Shown here piece by piece: positions 1 through 14,059 of a DNA stretch of 64,000 nt (positions within the stretch are counted from its first letter, which is position 1; every line of letters starts with the position of its first letter). The position numbers and the translations under genes were made by a program. The notes beneath the pieces are model-generated. The model did not search any database. It saw only the letters and a program-made list of their open reading frames with translations, and had not been told where the DNA came from. Source of the stretch: Glandiceps talaboti (Eukaryota > Hemichordata > Enteropneusta > Spengelidae); NCBI RefSeq assembly GCF_964340395.1, contig NC_135557.1, forward strand, positions 20,353,725-20,417,724, in the 5' to 3' direction.

Positions 1-3000
1 CTTCTTACAACGAACTTTACCAAGACCTTTACAACGATAACACTTACTAAAGCCACGTCCATTGCAACCATGACATACCTGTTGAAAAAAGAGCTCATCG
101 CATTACTGAGCTATCTTGAAAACATTTTAGAAACCGCAGTGCCAGGATCCGAATTAATTGTATGGATAAGGTAAACAGGGAATGGATTTATCTATGAATG
201 GATTTCATTGGGAATATATGTCAATGGGTATGGCTTTCACTGGGAAAGGCTTTCACTGGAAAGGACTTCACTGGGAATGGATTTCACTGGAAATGATTTC
301 ACCGTGAACGAACATCATTGGGAATGGATTTTACTGGGAATGAATTTATTTGGCTATGGATTTCACTGAGTATGGATTTCACTGGGAATGGATTTCACTG
401 GGTATGGATTTCACTGGGAATGAATTTCACCCGCTATTGATTCACTGAATATATGGATTTAGCTGGGAATGGACTTCACTGGAAAGGAGTCCACTGGGAA
501 TGAATATCACTGGGAATGAATTTCTTTGGCTATGGATTACAATGGGTATGGATTTAACTGTGAATAAAATAAAATCAAGATAAATCGTTAACCATTACTT
601 ACATCAACTGTTGATGTATACGGCACATTGACAATCTTTTCGTGTTCAAAGAATAGATTGTCAGGTGGTATATTCATGTCCCAAACTCCTGGTGGACCCA
701 CAGTACCAGCTTTTTCAACGTCCTCACCTAAGAAAGTAACACAGGTTAAAGTTGAAAATAGTAAGTGATAGAATATACAGACAAATATTCGTTACTCACT
801 GGTAAAGTAGTGCCGAAAGTTATACAAGAGTTCCGACTTAGCAGTGTATGGAAGCAATAACAAGATGAATTACAAATGACGAGTTGAAATTGTTATCAGT
901 AAATTTGCCGATATGTACACTTCTTCTAACGATGGCCTTATTTTTTATGTTTTGCACTTTAAAAAGGATAGGTCGGTCGGTCGGTAGGTGTACATGTATG
1001 TGTACATGTTGTTATTACTTTCAGTTCATCACCGTACTTTCATAGTCTGAATAACTTAGAAATGACAATTAAGGTCAGAAGTAAACTATGAACCTTTTGT
1101 TTTTATCAAAGATCCAAAATTTCTGCAATGAACAACAATGTTCGGCCAGACACGCGCTTGTAGAATCTTCATCTTACCATCAGTGACCAAGTGGGTTTTT
1201 AAATAACACCGTAGAGGGCGTGTGTCACGTCTCTGATATTCCCCCGGGAGCTATTTGACCCTACACTCACCTTTGTATGGTTCAAACAATCTAACTGTCG
1301 TTCTCTGCTCTGTGGAGGTAGATATAGTGTACTGCAAAAAACAAACAAACAAACAAATACGCGATAGTGTTAAAATTGATGACGTGGTAAAATACAAATT
1401 TTCACTTTTCATGTAATTTCATCAAAATTAATTTGATAGAACTATTGGGTGTGTGATGAACAAAACCCTGCTGTCACAGAAGTATTATTTTTTTCGATCT
1501 ACCAACAAACAATATATACATTGAAAATTGTTGAAATACCCATAATTAGATTAATACAGTTATTAATATGGGGTCAATTGTATCCAGAAGTAGTATATTA
1601 ATATATTGAACTCGTGATCGCATTGGGGGCAATGATTTATGTGCGTTGACCAAAAATCAATTTGATTGGATTTACTCTACCATATTATGCGTACAGCTGC
1701 ACATATACATTTCCCTATAGGTAATTCAAGGATGTTCAGGATGTACAAAGTTAAAGTAAATCAATGTGTCGAATAAACATGATAAACCTGTGTCAAAAAA
1801 ACCAACAATCCCGTTACAGCTATTGCATTATGGGTATATATGCTACAAACAGCTGATACACGAACGGTTAATATAAGCTTATGTGGCGCGTCTACCAAAA
1901 TCCATTTGTAGCCTATCGCAATTTGACAGTCTGTTCTTGGAAGAAAACTCCAAATCTAGCGATGGCATTGACTGTTCTTTGTCAGTGACGTATTACCCAA
2001 CACACCCATTTTACCAGATATGGCTATTATGTTCATTTCAATGACGTCAACGGTAACTGTGTAGTTCTACTCACGTGATAGGCAGAGGAGGGCACAACTG
2101 TTTCAATCTCCATCTCCCTGGCTGGTTTTTTACCATAGCAACAGTGACTGTTTATATGTTTCATTAAAGCTTCCTTGGCAGAATCATCATCTATATCTGT
2201 TACCCTGGAAACAAAGTATTTAAGTAATGTACATAACTTTGAGAAAGTTGTAAAAATCGCAGGAAAATAGCAATGTGTCATTGTAAGTAAGCATCTTATC
2301 TTGATTAGTCATGGAGGTATGCTGAATGTCTTAGATTGGGGGTTCACTACAGGGTATTATATAGTTGCAATGTATATTAGCACATTATAGGCCAATGATT
2401 CAATCCCAGGTTTTCGCATTAGAGTTGTCTTATCAGGCATATACACTACATATGGTTCACTATATGATATTGTATGGCTATAACTTTGCAATGTATTAGC
2501 AAATTAAAGGCCAATGATTCAGTCCTAGGTTTATTTAATAGTGGAGCCATAAAAATGAATCAGGATAATTCATTTGTTAATGAACAATATTTTCTAAAAC
2601 TCTACAAGAAAATTACTGTTCATGCCTAAATCATAATCCTAGTTACCCGAAGTTGGCATATACGATGGTTTACTACAGTGTGTATGCTTATAACTGAGTA
2701 ATGCTTTATCACATACACATACCACCAAACTAGAGACACTTTAGAGTTCAATCAGGCGGCAAGTTGTTAATTTTTTTTCGTCTCGGTATTTTTATCATAA
2801 AATTCACAAACAAAAAACAGATGCTGAAAATGATACATTTTATCTCAATGAATACAAATCAACATCGCTGTCGGATAACACAAGACCGGTTCAAACACAA
2901 AGCTGCTTATTTGCATAAAATGGGATAAAATGTATCATATCACATGCTTGCATGCTATGATCATGGTTGACCTCTGTGCCAGGTAAGTATGCATGCTATC

Positions 3001-6000
3001 AGTGTATGTATTTTGTTTGTGTAATTGATAACAAACATACACGTCGTGTGATACGTGATGCCACATAATTGAAACTATGTACTCTCTCTAGTTAGGTAGT
3101 AACATTTAAGCTACGTAGACGTATAGTAGTACTTACGAGGTGAAGTTTTCTGGTGCTGTTTGGACGAAAGCGTTGAGATTCGGTGGAGATACTGGTTTAC
3201 CTAAAAACATAAACAATATAGAGAACATAGCATGAATAGCGGACAAAGCTTGAAATCTCTGTGTAATGTTTTTTTTATAAAGTTATCACTATAGGGCAAA
3301 GTTTGTGAAGGAACTTACTATTCTTTGACAGACATGAATTTAGAACATAGAGTGTCAGCTTTCAACAACTTTACAACAACTATAAAATCTTAATATTCTT
3401 TAGCTAGCAATATATTTTACAGACGTGAACTCATAAGGCCTACAAATAAATGTTTGGTTCCGGTTACCGACCCCCACCTAGATTTTCACTGCCGACCTTA
3501 AACTTTTTTGTACGTATTCGAGAAAAAATAAATAAAATCGCGAAAATTTTGAAGTCTCGCGAGAAATGGTGGATGCGGAAATCTTCCACTGATTCTGTAA
3601 TGGCTGTACATCTGATGGGAAGAAACCCATCACAGACCATATGGAAAATAAAGGAGACATAACTACCCGAACTAGACTCCCACACATGAAATCGTTTTTT
3701 AAAAAATCAAAAAAATCTGCCCCACCTATTTCAAAATTGAATGTAATCGGAACCACACATTTTTAGGCCTAGCTAGGTATAAGCTATAAAACTTGGTTCA
3801 TTAACCTTTGACCTACTTTCTTTAACAGACGTAAACTCATAACCAGGTATAGACTGTAAGGCTTGGTTCATTGGATAGGCGGGTTCCTCAGCATTCTCGT
3901 TATCCTCCACTTCAGTATCCGGAGCATCAGCCCAGTTAAAGCTTGGTTGGTTGGCCTCCCCACCAGGTGGTTGCCAAGCTAATATGGTAATGAAGGCATA
4001 AGTCATCAATTGAAAAACAGGAGTGCTGTTATTTCTATTGTCATAAATATTGTTTTCAATAAAAAACAAGAATTTCTGATATATATCACTTCTGGCTGTT
4101 TCATTAAACAATTAACATTGAAATGCATTATAACGGCCAGTGCCTTCCCGGGTGTATTGATTAATTTTGATATATGTATACATTTGGGTAGTTGGCCTAT
4201 ATTGTATGTGAAAAAAAGTTACTATAACTAAATGAGTTAGCTATTAGAAAAAAAACCCCGCTAGAATTGTCAATATAGCAAGGAATCGTCATTAATTGAA
4301 AGAAACTTGCAAATCAATGATATTAGATATTCTAATATTTTGTATTTTCGAGTACTTATATTCGTGACTAGAAAAAGTTTTAACCTTCATGGTAAAGTAA
4401 ACTCGCTTGTGCATCACCATGGTAACGACATGACGTACTTTATTCAACCGAAAGTCGTATTTGAACAACATTAGATGGCAATATTTGTTGATACTTCTGA
4501 CAAAAATACTGAGACTTACGTCCTGGACCAGATCCAGAAGATGAGTAATTACTGGCTGCTGTAGCCGGAGTTTGCAACTGTAATCGTTGCCAGTCACCCA
4601 TTCCTTGGGACATTCCATTGTTATAAGCTGACGGGGGTGGTATATCCTGACCCGCTGGAGGGGCTGTTGGTGGTGGTGACAATGGTACGGCTGTTCCAGG
4701 AGGTTCTTGGACCGTACCTGGTACAAAGAGGAACAATGTGCATTAATAACCAATATCTATTGATAATAGAATCTCTACAGTATTGTTATACGGTTGAAAG
4801 GTATTTACACAGGTTGGCCATAAAGGTCAATGCAAATTACACAGTCCACGTAATACAGGTGATATATAACTACCGTTGAAGGATGTTAAACCACAAAAAT
4901 ACAAGAGCTGTGTAAAAGAAATGCAAACATGATATAACCAGAGAGAACCACATACATTCATTATACGTACTGTTATAAACATAAACTGTAGGGTTTTTTT
5001 CTGTCCAGCGAATGTAGTGTTTGACTTATGGATGACGTCATAATATATGAACAATTTCACAAATGATAAAGTAATGTTGTATGAAGCGCTGTTTTATATT
5101 GTGTTCATTGTGTTGTGTTGTGTTGTGTTGTGTTGTGTTGTGTTGTGTTGTGTTGTGTTGTGTTGTGTTGTGTTGTGTTGTGTTACATTGTGCTGAGCTG
5201 TGTCGTTTGTACTGTTCTGTGCTATGTTATGATGTGATGTGCTATGTTCTTGTTTTTTGCTGTTCTGTTCTGTGCTGTATTCTACTGCGTTGATTTCACT
5301 ATGATGTTCGGAGTCTTGCTGTGGTGTACGATGTTGATTGTCCTGTGCCTGAGTTATTGCACAGCACAGTAAGTACTCTGTTGTAATGTGTATATGTGCT
5401 GTGCTATGATGCGCTGCACTGTGTTGTACTATGCGTTGTACTTACTATAGTTACAATGCTGTACTGTACTGTACTGTACTGTACTGTACTGTACTGTACT
5501 GTACTGCACTGTACTCTGTAGTGTACTGTAGTGTACTGTAATGTACTGTACTGCACTGTGCTGTACTGTGTTGTTCTGATCTTTCTCGTACTGTAGTGTC
5601 GTTCTGCACTGTATACTGCACTGTACTGTACTCTATACTGTACTGTACTGTAGTGTACTGCATTGTACTGTACTGTACTGTACTGTACTGTACTGTACTG
5701 TACTGTACTGTACTGTACTGTACTGTACTGTACTGTAATTGTTCTGATCTTTCTTGTACTGTAGTGCTGCTCTTCACTGTATACTGCACTGTGCTATATC
5801 GTTGGTTAGTGAGTGCCCATGTATTAGATGTAACATACAGTATTGGAAATATGTTCGAAATACACAAACACTTCTCATTTGCTATGAAACGATTATCATA
5901 AATGTGTAAAAGTGCTCTTGTCATTATAGTTACTTCGTTATTTCCAATTAGTTTCAAATGTCCATGTATGTTTGTGAGTATAAGAAGGCTCCTTATTAAA

Positions 6001-6756
6001 TAATTAAGTACTTGACTCTATACAATTGTTTGGATTAACTTTGAATGATGTAACCATGGATACTATTTGATATTCTTGATCAGTTGATGAAATGAGGTTA
6101 ACAATGTGCAGACGTAGTTCTAATATACTAATTCTCAGACAACATACAGTCCTATGGGCGGTAAGCTTGGAGACTTGGTTATCCTAGCTCAACATATTTG
6201 CTTCTGCTCTGACAACAATTATCCAAGGTTCTGAGTTGTACACGAGGATGGTAAATATGACGAAGTGGTAATTTTACGATACGGTCGATGGATCATGTTT
6301 TTTCTGAGCAAACATTCGTATTCGGTTTTGTCATTACATTTGTATAAATCCTTCACAGTGTACTGTATTATTATGCGTAATACAAGTAGCTGGCTAATAA
6401 AATTTATTGATTTGATAAGTCTATAAAAACTTTATGATTAAAAAGGAACACATTTCATTCCCTCATAATTTCTATAATGTCATTATTGATTATAAAGTAA
6501 CAGAGAAATGAGGTCTTTATCGATCTGTTTGTCTTTTGATAACCTCTGGATGCCAAAGTGGTCTCTACAATAACCACAAAGAGAGATCTGAAAGATTCGA
6601 TGAGGGATAACACTAGACTTAATCTATATCGATTTGTATGTATGTATGTATGTATGTATGTATGTATGTATGTATGTATGTATGTATGTATGTATGTATG
6701 TATGTATGTATGTATGTATGTATGTATGTATGTATGTATGTATGTGTGTATGTATG

Positions 6757-6787
<31 letters not shown>

Positions 6788-9315
6788 ATATGTATGTATG
6801 TATGTATGTATGTGTGTATGTATGTATGTATGTATGTATGTATGTATGTATGTATGTATGTATGTATGTATGTATGTGTGTGTGTGTGTGTGTATGTGTG
6901 TGTGTGTATGTATGTATGTATGTATGTATGTATGTATGTATGTATGTATGTATGTATGTATGTATGTATGTGTGTGTATATTATGATATTAGTTTCATAC
7001 GGAAAACATAGAAATAACCACAATCAATGAATTGACGTCGCAATATTCGTTTTAAATTCTTTCCCTGTATATCGCAATATCTAGGTAATTGTAATATTCA
7101 AATTATCACTGCCATTATCAGCTATGAACGTAAAATTATTTAAGTATGTACACGTGTTTACATTGTTTACTGGACAGAGGTCTAATAAAAAAAATTTGGC
7201 GATTAAAATATGGAAATCTTACAGGAAAATTATGTTTATATCGTACATTCATACATATTAATTGTTGACGCTGTAGGCTCTTGAACTCAATTGCTATACA
7301 CATAAAGGTGATTATTGTTCCATTGTGTGTTTTTGTATGCAGACTATTCATGCGTTTATGATGTATCACTACACAACCTGTTGTCAACGAAGATAGTGTG
7401 ACACCGCACAGACTATTTATTACGTTTACTGACTAATGTGACACCATACAGACTGGCAATAAAACTGTTTTCGAAGACACATTATAAAATGTGATAAGTA
7501 AAGTGGGTCTTACGAAGTCCAGCATCAGTGACTGTAATACACAGACAGTAATATTAAACACCCCCACCCCCACCCCAAAACACAAAAAGAATAACCCCCC
7601 CCCCCAAAAAAAAAAATAAATAAATAAATAAATAAATCTTATTAATACGCCGCATATCTGTGTCATATTTATGGGTGTCTCGTTGTTGTAAATATGGTGA
7701 CATGAGTTTCATTACAAATGTTGGTGTATTTGTCTCCATGGTGACAACCAATAAAATGAGCTCAAGTACAAAATTACTTAAATTATCAATATAAACCGTA
7801 AGAAGACGCGGTGATAGAATAAACTATAGTTACTATACGTGCAGTTATTTTCTATGCTATTTCCCTCTCACCCTGTCTAACATCATTAACGATAAAACGG
7901 TCAGAAAGAATAGGGTTGTAAGTGAGACAAAACGCAGATGTTAATACGAATAAACTAAAATTTTGAAAATATTATCATAAAATAGTTATATGTCTGTCCT
8001 GTAATATTTTTACGAAATAGCGTCCAGTGATTTACCCTAATAAAACCTTAGTATCATCTAGACACACTAGAACACTGGAGTATTATGCAATGTATTGTTG
8101 GTAACTTTTTTGTCTTGCCACTGTTGCCAGACGATACGTGGTTTAATATCAAGAATTTCTTTGAGCAAGGGTGTAGCTGTGTTGATAAAATTTTCGTCGA
8201 ACCAGGCGATAAGTGTCTAGTGTCTAGTTCAGGTTCTCCATTGTTTTCCAAATGGTCTCTGTGTTATTTATTTCTTCCCATCAGATGTACAGCCATCACT
8301 GATTCAAAGAATAGTTTTAAATTGTCTTTTCAAGTTTATGTCAGTTTCCGCACCCATGTACTATTTCTTGCGAGACTTCACGATTTTCGCGATTTTTAAT
8401 TTCATTTTTCTCGAATACGTAAAAAAAGTTTAGAATCGGCAGTGAAAAACTAGGTGGGATCGGGTAACTGGAACAAAGTTAGGCCTTAGATTGTGTCTGT
8501 TGTTCTTCAATGACAAAACAATGGTAGAGAATACGACTCGAAGTCCAAATATAGTTTCAGCCTCACTTTGACTAATAATAAAGATACGCAATTTTGAAAT
8601 GTGTCCTATAATGAAAATATTAACTATAATATTTGATAGTATTAACGTGCATTTCACACGAAAACTAAGACATGCCCTGCACTATTCATTACAATGTGCC
8701 CTTTGACAATGAATTGGGGTCACGGTCATGTACGATTCTCGTCGTTCTAAAGCATTGCCTAAATAAAGGTCATACGAGGTGAATACATTCTGAATTAGCG
8801 ACGTATTATACTTTCCTATATGAAGTGAGTTATTCTATCTACGTGTGTTGTTTCATGTTAGGTTCTTGATAATTAAAGAAATTAATGACAAATAATCTGT
8901 TTCTCCGTACTAATGGAGACGTCCTTTCAATTGCTCCGATGTCATTCTTTGTGGTGTGACGTCACAGATATGTCGCTATTTACTTTTTAAGGTCAGCGTC
9001 ACAATGCTTAATAACCGTGTTGTTAAGGTGTAAAACAAGGCTATTTGTAACCCCACTGTGTACTTCTACACTGTGTAACAATTGTTAGAGGTGTAAGCTA
9101 TCCTTAGTACGTAAGTGGTTTCTTGTTGACACCACGGTATGGTGTTGTATCCTTCATACAATTGCTATGTAATCCTACACATAGACAAACAGGATATACA
9201 AAATGCTTAAAAAAAGATTAAAAAACCCAGATAGTGGTCGACTTATCAATGTTAATTAAATGTACGTCCTACCTGGTAAATTTTCCGCATACATTTCACC
9301 ATTTGCGGGCTCCAT
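1..9315 (-). CDS. SSUH2: SSUH2 homologue (ssu-2 family), 8 exons, 3' end beyond window
   Basis: Coding exons in transcript order: 9315-9273, 4717-4520, 3978-3817, 3200-3137, 2204-2075, 1331-1271, 727-603 and 78-1. All internal borders are GT-AG and the phases (1,1,1,2,0,1,0) join without a break, giving 286 residues before the window edge. The start ATG at 9315 has G at -3 and +4, and an in-frame TAG lies a few codons upstream. Residues 1 to about 135 are Pro/Gln/Ser-rich and low in complexity. The conserved core starts at VTDIDDDSAKEAL and runs through CCYGKKPAREMEIE, the SSAYH|YTISTSTEQR junction and GPPGVWDM. The last exon has two DnaJ-like CxxCxGxG motifs, CHGCNGRG and CYRCKGLG. This order matches vertebrate SSUH2 from memory. 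C. elegans ssu-2 is the founding member and the biochemical role is poorly known. The C-terminal part of the Cys-rich domain and the end of the protein lie outside the window. Confidence 0.88.
178..562. repeat. Degenerate 16-bp tandem repeat in SSUH2 intron 7
   Basis: Variants of the 16-mer gggaatggatttcact repeat about 20 times, with substitutions and small indels (ggtatgga, gaatgaat). The array fills most of the intron between exons 8 and 7 and ends about 40 bp from the exon 7 donor. Confidence 0.85.
3436..3770 (+). mobile_element. MITE family B, full copy (about 335 bp)
   Basis: It begins and ends with AGGCCT. The two ends are inverted copies of roughly 28-30 bp: the left contains tttggttccggttac and the right gtaatcggaaccacaca. 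Related copies lie at 8219-8486, 36532-36835 and 39040-39440. The internal sequence has no meaningful coding capacity, so this is a non-autonomous DNA transposon. It sits in SSUH2 intron 3. Confidence 0.8.
5101..5800. repeat. Pentanucleotide microsatellites: (TGTGT-type)n then (TACTG)n
   Basis: A TGTTG/GTGTT pentamer run covers about 5105-5185. A degraded zone follows, then TACTG pentamer runs at about 5457-5515 and 5655-5740. Open frames across them (Tyr-Ser-Thr-Val-Gln or Cys-Val-Val-Leu repeats) are a by-product of the unit. SSUH2 intron 1. Confidence 0.93.
6633..6978. repeat. (TATG)n microsatellite, about 345 bp
   Basis: An almost pure TATG tetranucleotide tract, interrupted by short (TG)n stretches at about 6876-6908. 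It is open in several frames on both strands only because the unit has no stop in them. SSUH2 intron 1. Confidence 0.95.
7556..7640. repeat. Homopolymer and (AAAT)n low-complexity tract
   Basis: A C-rich run (cccccaccccc), a ten-C run, a poly-A run and an (AAAT)n tract follow one another. Non-coding; SSUH2 intron 1. Confidence 0.85.
8219..8486 (-). mobile_element. MITE family B, 5'-truncated copy
   Basis: The reverse complement matches the element at 3436-3770 through the ttctcgaatacg, cgcgatttt and gtacagcc blocks and ends at AGGCCT (8481-8486). The other terminal repeat is missing on the low-coordinate side. SSUH2 intron 1. Confidence 0.72.
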
Positions 9316-10168
9316 TTCCGTGCTAGAAGGAGTGCCAACAATTAAATATTTAGGTACCCACTAAGTCTCGTCAATAAAGAGCACACCATAGGCTACAACT
9401 CGGGTTGCGGGGTAAATTTTCATGCATCGACGTAGTATAATAAGATGTGTTGACCTAGGCGTACCGTGTGCAAAAAAAGCGTCGTGGTTGTGTCTATGGC
9501 AACGGGTATAAATACTAAACATTACCCTGTCATTGACCCAATTTTAACCTTTTGTCATGGAAATCGTATACAGGTTGACTGGTATCACTGTAGCTGTTCA
9601 TACAGACACTTACGGTTGCCGGTTGCCGGGTGTTTGCTACGATATTTGCCAGGTGTTAAACATTTCGTTTATACTTACGTCATCAGACTATGATTGAAGT
9701 GTTAGTGAAACTAGAAATTGTAGGCAGAAATATATGAACTATTGGTTATGAATGAATGAAAGAATGGCCTTATCTAAGCCGTACAGCTCCCCTGACAAGA
9801 TAGTACCGCCTGAATGTGGGATTCAACTATGGGCCTTTAAATTCTAATGATTGTTGCTATTAGAAAAAAAAGTATGTCGATTATTTGCAACTCTAAGCCA
9901 CAAAATAATATTTGAGATTTTTGGTCAGCCGATCAATAACATGTAATCACTGCTGAACGTATCGATTCATTTGTATGTATTGTAATTTTGTATCACTGCT
10001 TTTCACTGATTTATTCGTCTTAATGTAATCTCTGTGTCAATATAATCCTTGACAATGCAAAGGAAATCTTGTTTACCATAACGATTAAAGTAATGATCAA
10101 AAAAGCCCGCCGTCTGGTTTGGAGTTCTTCTCATACACCCCAAACCACCTCGGTCTACATCATCAGCA

Positions 10169-10366
10169 ATCTGATTAAAATCTGATGTTAGATAGGCTGG
10201 TTTTCCTGTATTTACCTTTATTCCATCGTTATTGCGTCTTTTACGTTAGTTTTGTTTTCCAGGCGTTCGCCCAGGAAAAAAAAACTAACGTAAAAGACGC
10301 AATAACGATGGAATAAAGGTAAATACAGGAAAACCAGCCTATCTAACATCAGATTTTAATCAGATT
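10169..10366. mobile_element. Foldback element: near-perfect 198-bp hairpin
   Basis: The sequence starting aatctgattaaaatctgatg at 10169 returns as its reverse complement ending at 10366. The arms are about 80 bp and essentially identical. The spacer is about 35 bp around ttccaggcgttcgcccagg. It has no coding capacity. Likely a foldback-type MITE. Confidence 0.8.
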
Positions 10367-11065
10367 GTACTGTAATGGCAGTAGGCTAAGCGTGAACACA
10401 AACTGTAAAGAAATGTAACTTTAAAAGGTCATGCAAAGAGTTCGCTCTGAATTACAACCCACTGCAAATTAGTGTTCACTAGCTCTATTTGATACAATCA
10501 CTAAGAAACCAACAGGAAACTGCAATTTCTTGCTACATTGTGTCTAAATAAAATAAACCAGTTAAAACACAAGCTTACTGCAACAACATACATACACGCG
10601 ATGCCAATGTTTAGATGTTCGCATTTCATGTCTGCATGGTGTCGAAAAAACAATACCCCCGCCCCCCATTACAGCTACAGTAGGTTTAAGCCTATATGAG
10701 CTAATTGATGGCGTACAAATAAACTTATATCATTACGACTAGTACTGATTTGCACCATGGATTCTATCCGTGACGTGTTACAACCAACCATTTTTTGTAC
10801 AGGGCAGGTATGTACAACCCCCTCAACTGGGTCAATGCGATTACAACTGAGAGTCTCAATTTGAAGTACACACTAAGTGCGACCATCTATGCGACTGCTG
10901 TTGAGACTCTCAAAGGGGGTTGTAAACAGTGAATGAGAGTGAATCTGAGACCGTATCTACAGGGATATAAAGTTTAACATTCATCAAACACAATAGTAAG
11001 TTAGAAACAGATAGACGTTGGTATTATGTAAAACTTGAAAGCTTTATTGCACTTACTTACAAATA

Positions 11066-11200
11066 ACACATGAGACTGGTACAGTAGCTATGACAAAGTA
11101 CATGTTCTACCACTTTGCTATGACATAAAAACCGCGTCTATTACTGTTGCTATGACATAAATACCTCTTCTACTACTGTTGCTATGACTACCTCTGGCAT
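11066..11200. repeat. Short tandem repeat around gttgctatgacataaa
   Basis: Three degenerate copies, about 45 bp each, contain ctatgaca followed by aaataccgcgtctattactg or a variant of it. Non-coding. Confidence 0.6.
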
Positions 11201-11699
11201 TTACCTGTCACATCTTAACAGAATTCCAGGGATGGATGTGGATGTACAACCTGTTACCATGGTAACTTCATCAGTTTAAGCACATACAAGTAAGGAATTT
11301 CTTACTTGTCTGTGGTCCATATAATCCTCACAGCCAGGAATTCATGCTCTACTACAGGGCATTTCATTCCGCAAGTTAATGTACATATAGAAGTGCATGG
11401 TGTGAAGTCCTGGGCTATCTGCTCGTCATCTCTATAACATGTAAGGCCTTTTCTTTCATTGGATGTATGTATGGCCATTTCGTTACCATGGTAACCACAG
11501 CTACTGCTACACCAGTTTTAACTATACATAAATTTGATGTGACATATCAGTAAAACCTTATTTCAAAGTGGAATGTTTACTCCAATTACACATCGGGTTG
11601 ATGCTTATAGTATCAAACAAAACAATCACTACTTTTACAATCTAGAAAAATGTTTCAAAGAATGAAGGTTTTCAAAAACAGTGTGATAGTACAAATAGA

Positions 11700-12475
11700 A
11701 GGCTACACTGTAAACAAATAAAGTGACAGTAGTATTAACCGTACAAATGAACAACATTGTAACTGCAACTGACAGTGACATTGTAACTGCAGCCGACAGC
11801 ATCATTGTAACTGCAACTGATAGCGACATTGTAACTGTAGCTGGCAGCAATATTGTTCTGCAACAGACAGCAACATTGTAACTACAGATAACAGCAACAG
11901 TGAAAACAATACACATCAACAGCAACATTGTAATCAATATAAATTTACAGCTACAGCATAACAACAACGTGATATCAAAACTGCAGTAGTAGAAATTGAC
12001 AGCAACATTTTAGGTACATGTACACAAATTGACAAAACATTTTAGGTACACAAATTAACAATACATAATTTTAACTCTTCAAACGACCAATATTGTGAGA
12101 GTATGTACTCTACAATGTAGCTATATAAACTCACAACATCGTAACAGGTTACTGCAATTGGTAGCAACAATGCAGCTATTCAAATTGACTGCAACATTGT
12201 AACTGGTTACTGCAACTCATAGTAACAAAGTAGCTATTCAAATTGGCAGCAACATTGTAACTGCAATTTATACCAACATTGTAGCTATGTAAACATTCAC
12301 AGCAACAATGTAGCATTACAAATTGACATTTCTTGATTACAAATTGACTACTTGATAGCAACATTGTAGCATTCCAAATTGACAATACTTTAAGAGTAGA
12401 AACTGATAGCAACAATGTAACTATACAAATTGACATCAACACCGTAAGAGTAGAAATTGACAACAATATTGTGGC
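11700..12475. repeat. Degenerate minisatellite with aacattgtaactgcaa core
   Basis: Phrases such as caacattgtaactgcaactg and acattgtagc recur irregularly every 30-60 bp. The core resembles the 30-bp satellite at 14761-15730, so this may be an older, decayed array of the same origin. Confidence 0.7.
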
Positions 12476-13227
12476 AGAAAAGTAACAATATTGCTGTTTT
12501 CTTGAGCACCCATCACTATACTTTATCTACCTTGTCTAAGCATTCACCATCACCCTACCATATCAGGTTCTATGTGCTGTGGAAGAAACTGGGTTTGATT
12601 ACTGAATGCTAAATCTACATGTAAGGGTTAGTTTAGAATGGTAAATTAGAAACGAATGCAACCTTTCGATCTGTCTACTACAGACCTTGATCATGCAATG
12701 ATATTATTCTTGGAACCCTGAATAATACATTTTCCAATTCAAGGAGTTATTTTAGCTGTAGGATAAACTTGTTGAAATGTCTCAATAAGAAATTTCATTA
12801 TTGTTAAGATATATAACTAATGTTTTACATGCAATCAAATTAGTCATAATCTCTCATGAAATTAGTATACAATAAAAACCCACTAATATCTCTTGGTCCA
12901 CACTTCTCAGCCTCTTAACACATGTTTACCAGCCGTAACCTTACACCATGGCTACAAAATTTTACATTACTGCAAACCAGTTTGCACAAAATATTTACAC
13001 TTTATTTCACCATGGCAACATATTGAAAATATATACAGAATACCCTACAAAAATTAAATTAAAAAAAAGATACACACATTACATTGCTTAATTTTTTTTT
13101 TTGGATAAAAGTTTAAATGTACTTTTATTTTATAAATATCCACAGCCTCTGAAAAATTCAGTTGTTACCTTGTTACCGCCTTGTTCCCGGTTTGACAATA
13201 TAACATAATGCAACACAATTCATGTCA

Positions 13228-13680
13228 TGTTACACATTTCATTACATAAAACACCATATTATCACATGTTATGTTTTACATCAAAACATATGGTCATATG
13301 ACAGCAATCTCATCACATGTATAACCCCCCACTCCCCATTGTTTGGTTGCTAACCACATGATACTATGGCAACAAACGTGGATATATATCAATTAAAAGA
13401 TCATGTTATCACATGTTATGTTTCACATCAAAACATATGGTCATATGACAGCAATCTCATCACATGTATAACCCCCCACTCCCCATTGTTTGGTTGCTAA
13501 CCACATGATACTATGGCAACAAACGTGGCTATACATCAATTAAAAGACCATGTTATCGCATGCTATGTTTCACATCAAAACATATGGTCACATGACAGAA
13601 ATCCCATCACATGTATGTGTCACTCCATTATACATTGTTTTGTTACACACCCCATGATACTATGGCAACAAACATTGATT
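13228..13680. repeat. 147-bp tandem repeat, about three copies
   Basis: The landmark ggtcatatgacagcaatctc is at 13292 and 13439, and its variant at 13586, which is exactly 147 bp apart each time. Each unit also carries ccccattgtttggttgctaa and actatggcaacaaac. The third copy is the most diverged. Confidence 0.88.
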
Positions 13681-14059
13681 TACGTTTCTGCATAATTTAA
13701 ATATTAAAATAACCATGCTCTGTTTACTATATACGTAATATATACATTTAGATTCAAAGTCCAAAACAGTAACATTCTGACTGTTATGTGTCATGTACAG
13801 TACTTTCTTTGTGAATGAAAATTCAAATTCAACAAATTCACATTTTATTACAAAATAATAAATAGTTTATTATATTGCACATTTTAGAAGTTAACTGACA
13901 GTAAACATTACACATAAGAAAGTGAACTGATTATCAAGTACACCCACAGTGCTGCAATCAAAGTATGGAATATGAACTACTGCAACATATTGATACATTA
14001 CCAAAGCAGGTTTGTGTCTCAGTATAAAATTAAGTTGGGTCAGATCAAATGAGAGCCAC

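Noticed and set aside
3450-3756. ORFs of 70-92 codons near 3.5 kb
   Set aside because: They lie wholly inside a MITE; both strands are open by chance.
6558-7030. Met-Tyr-Val-Cys repeat proteins
   Set aside because: Translation of a TATG microsatellite.
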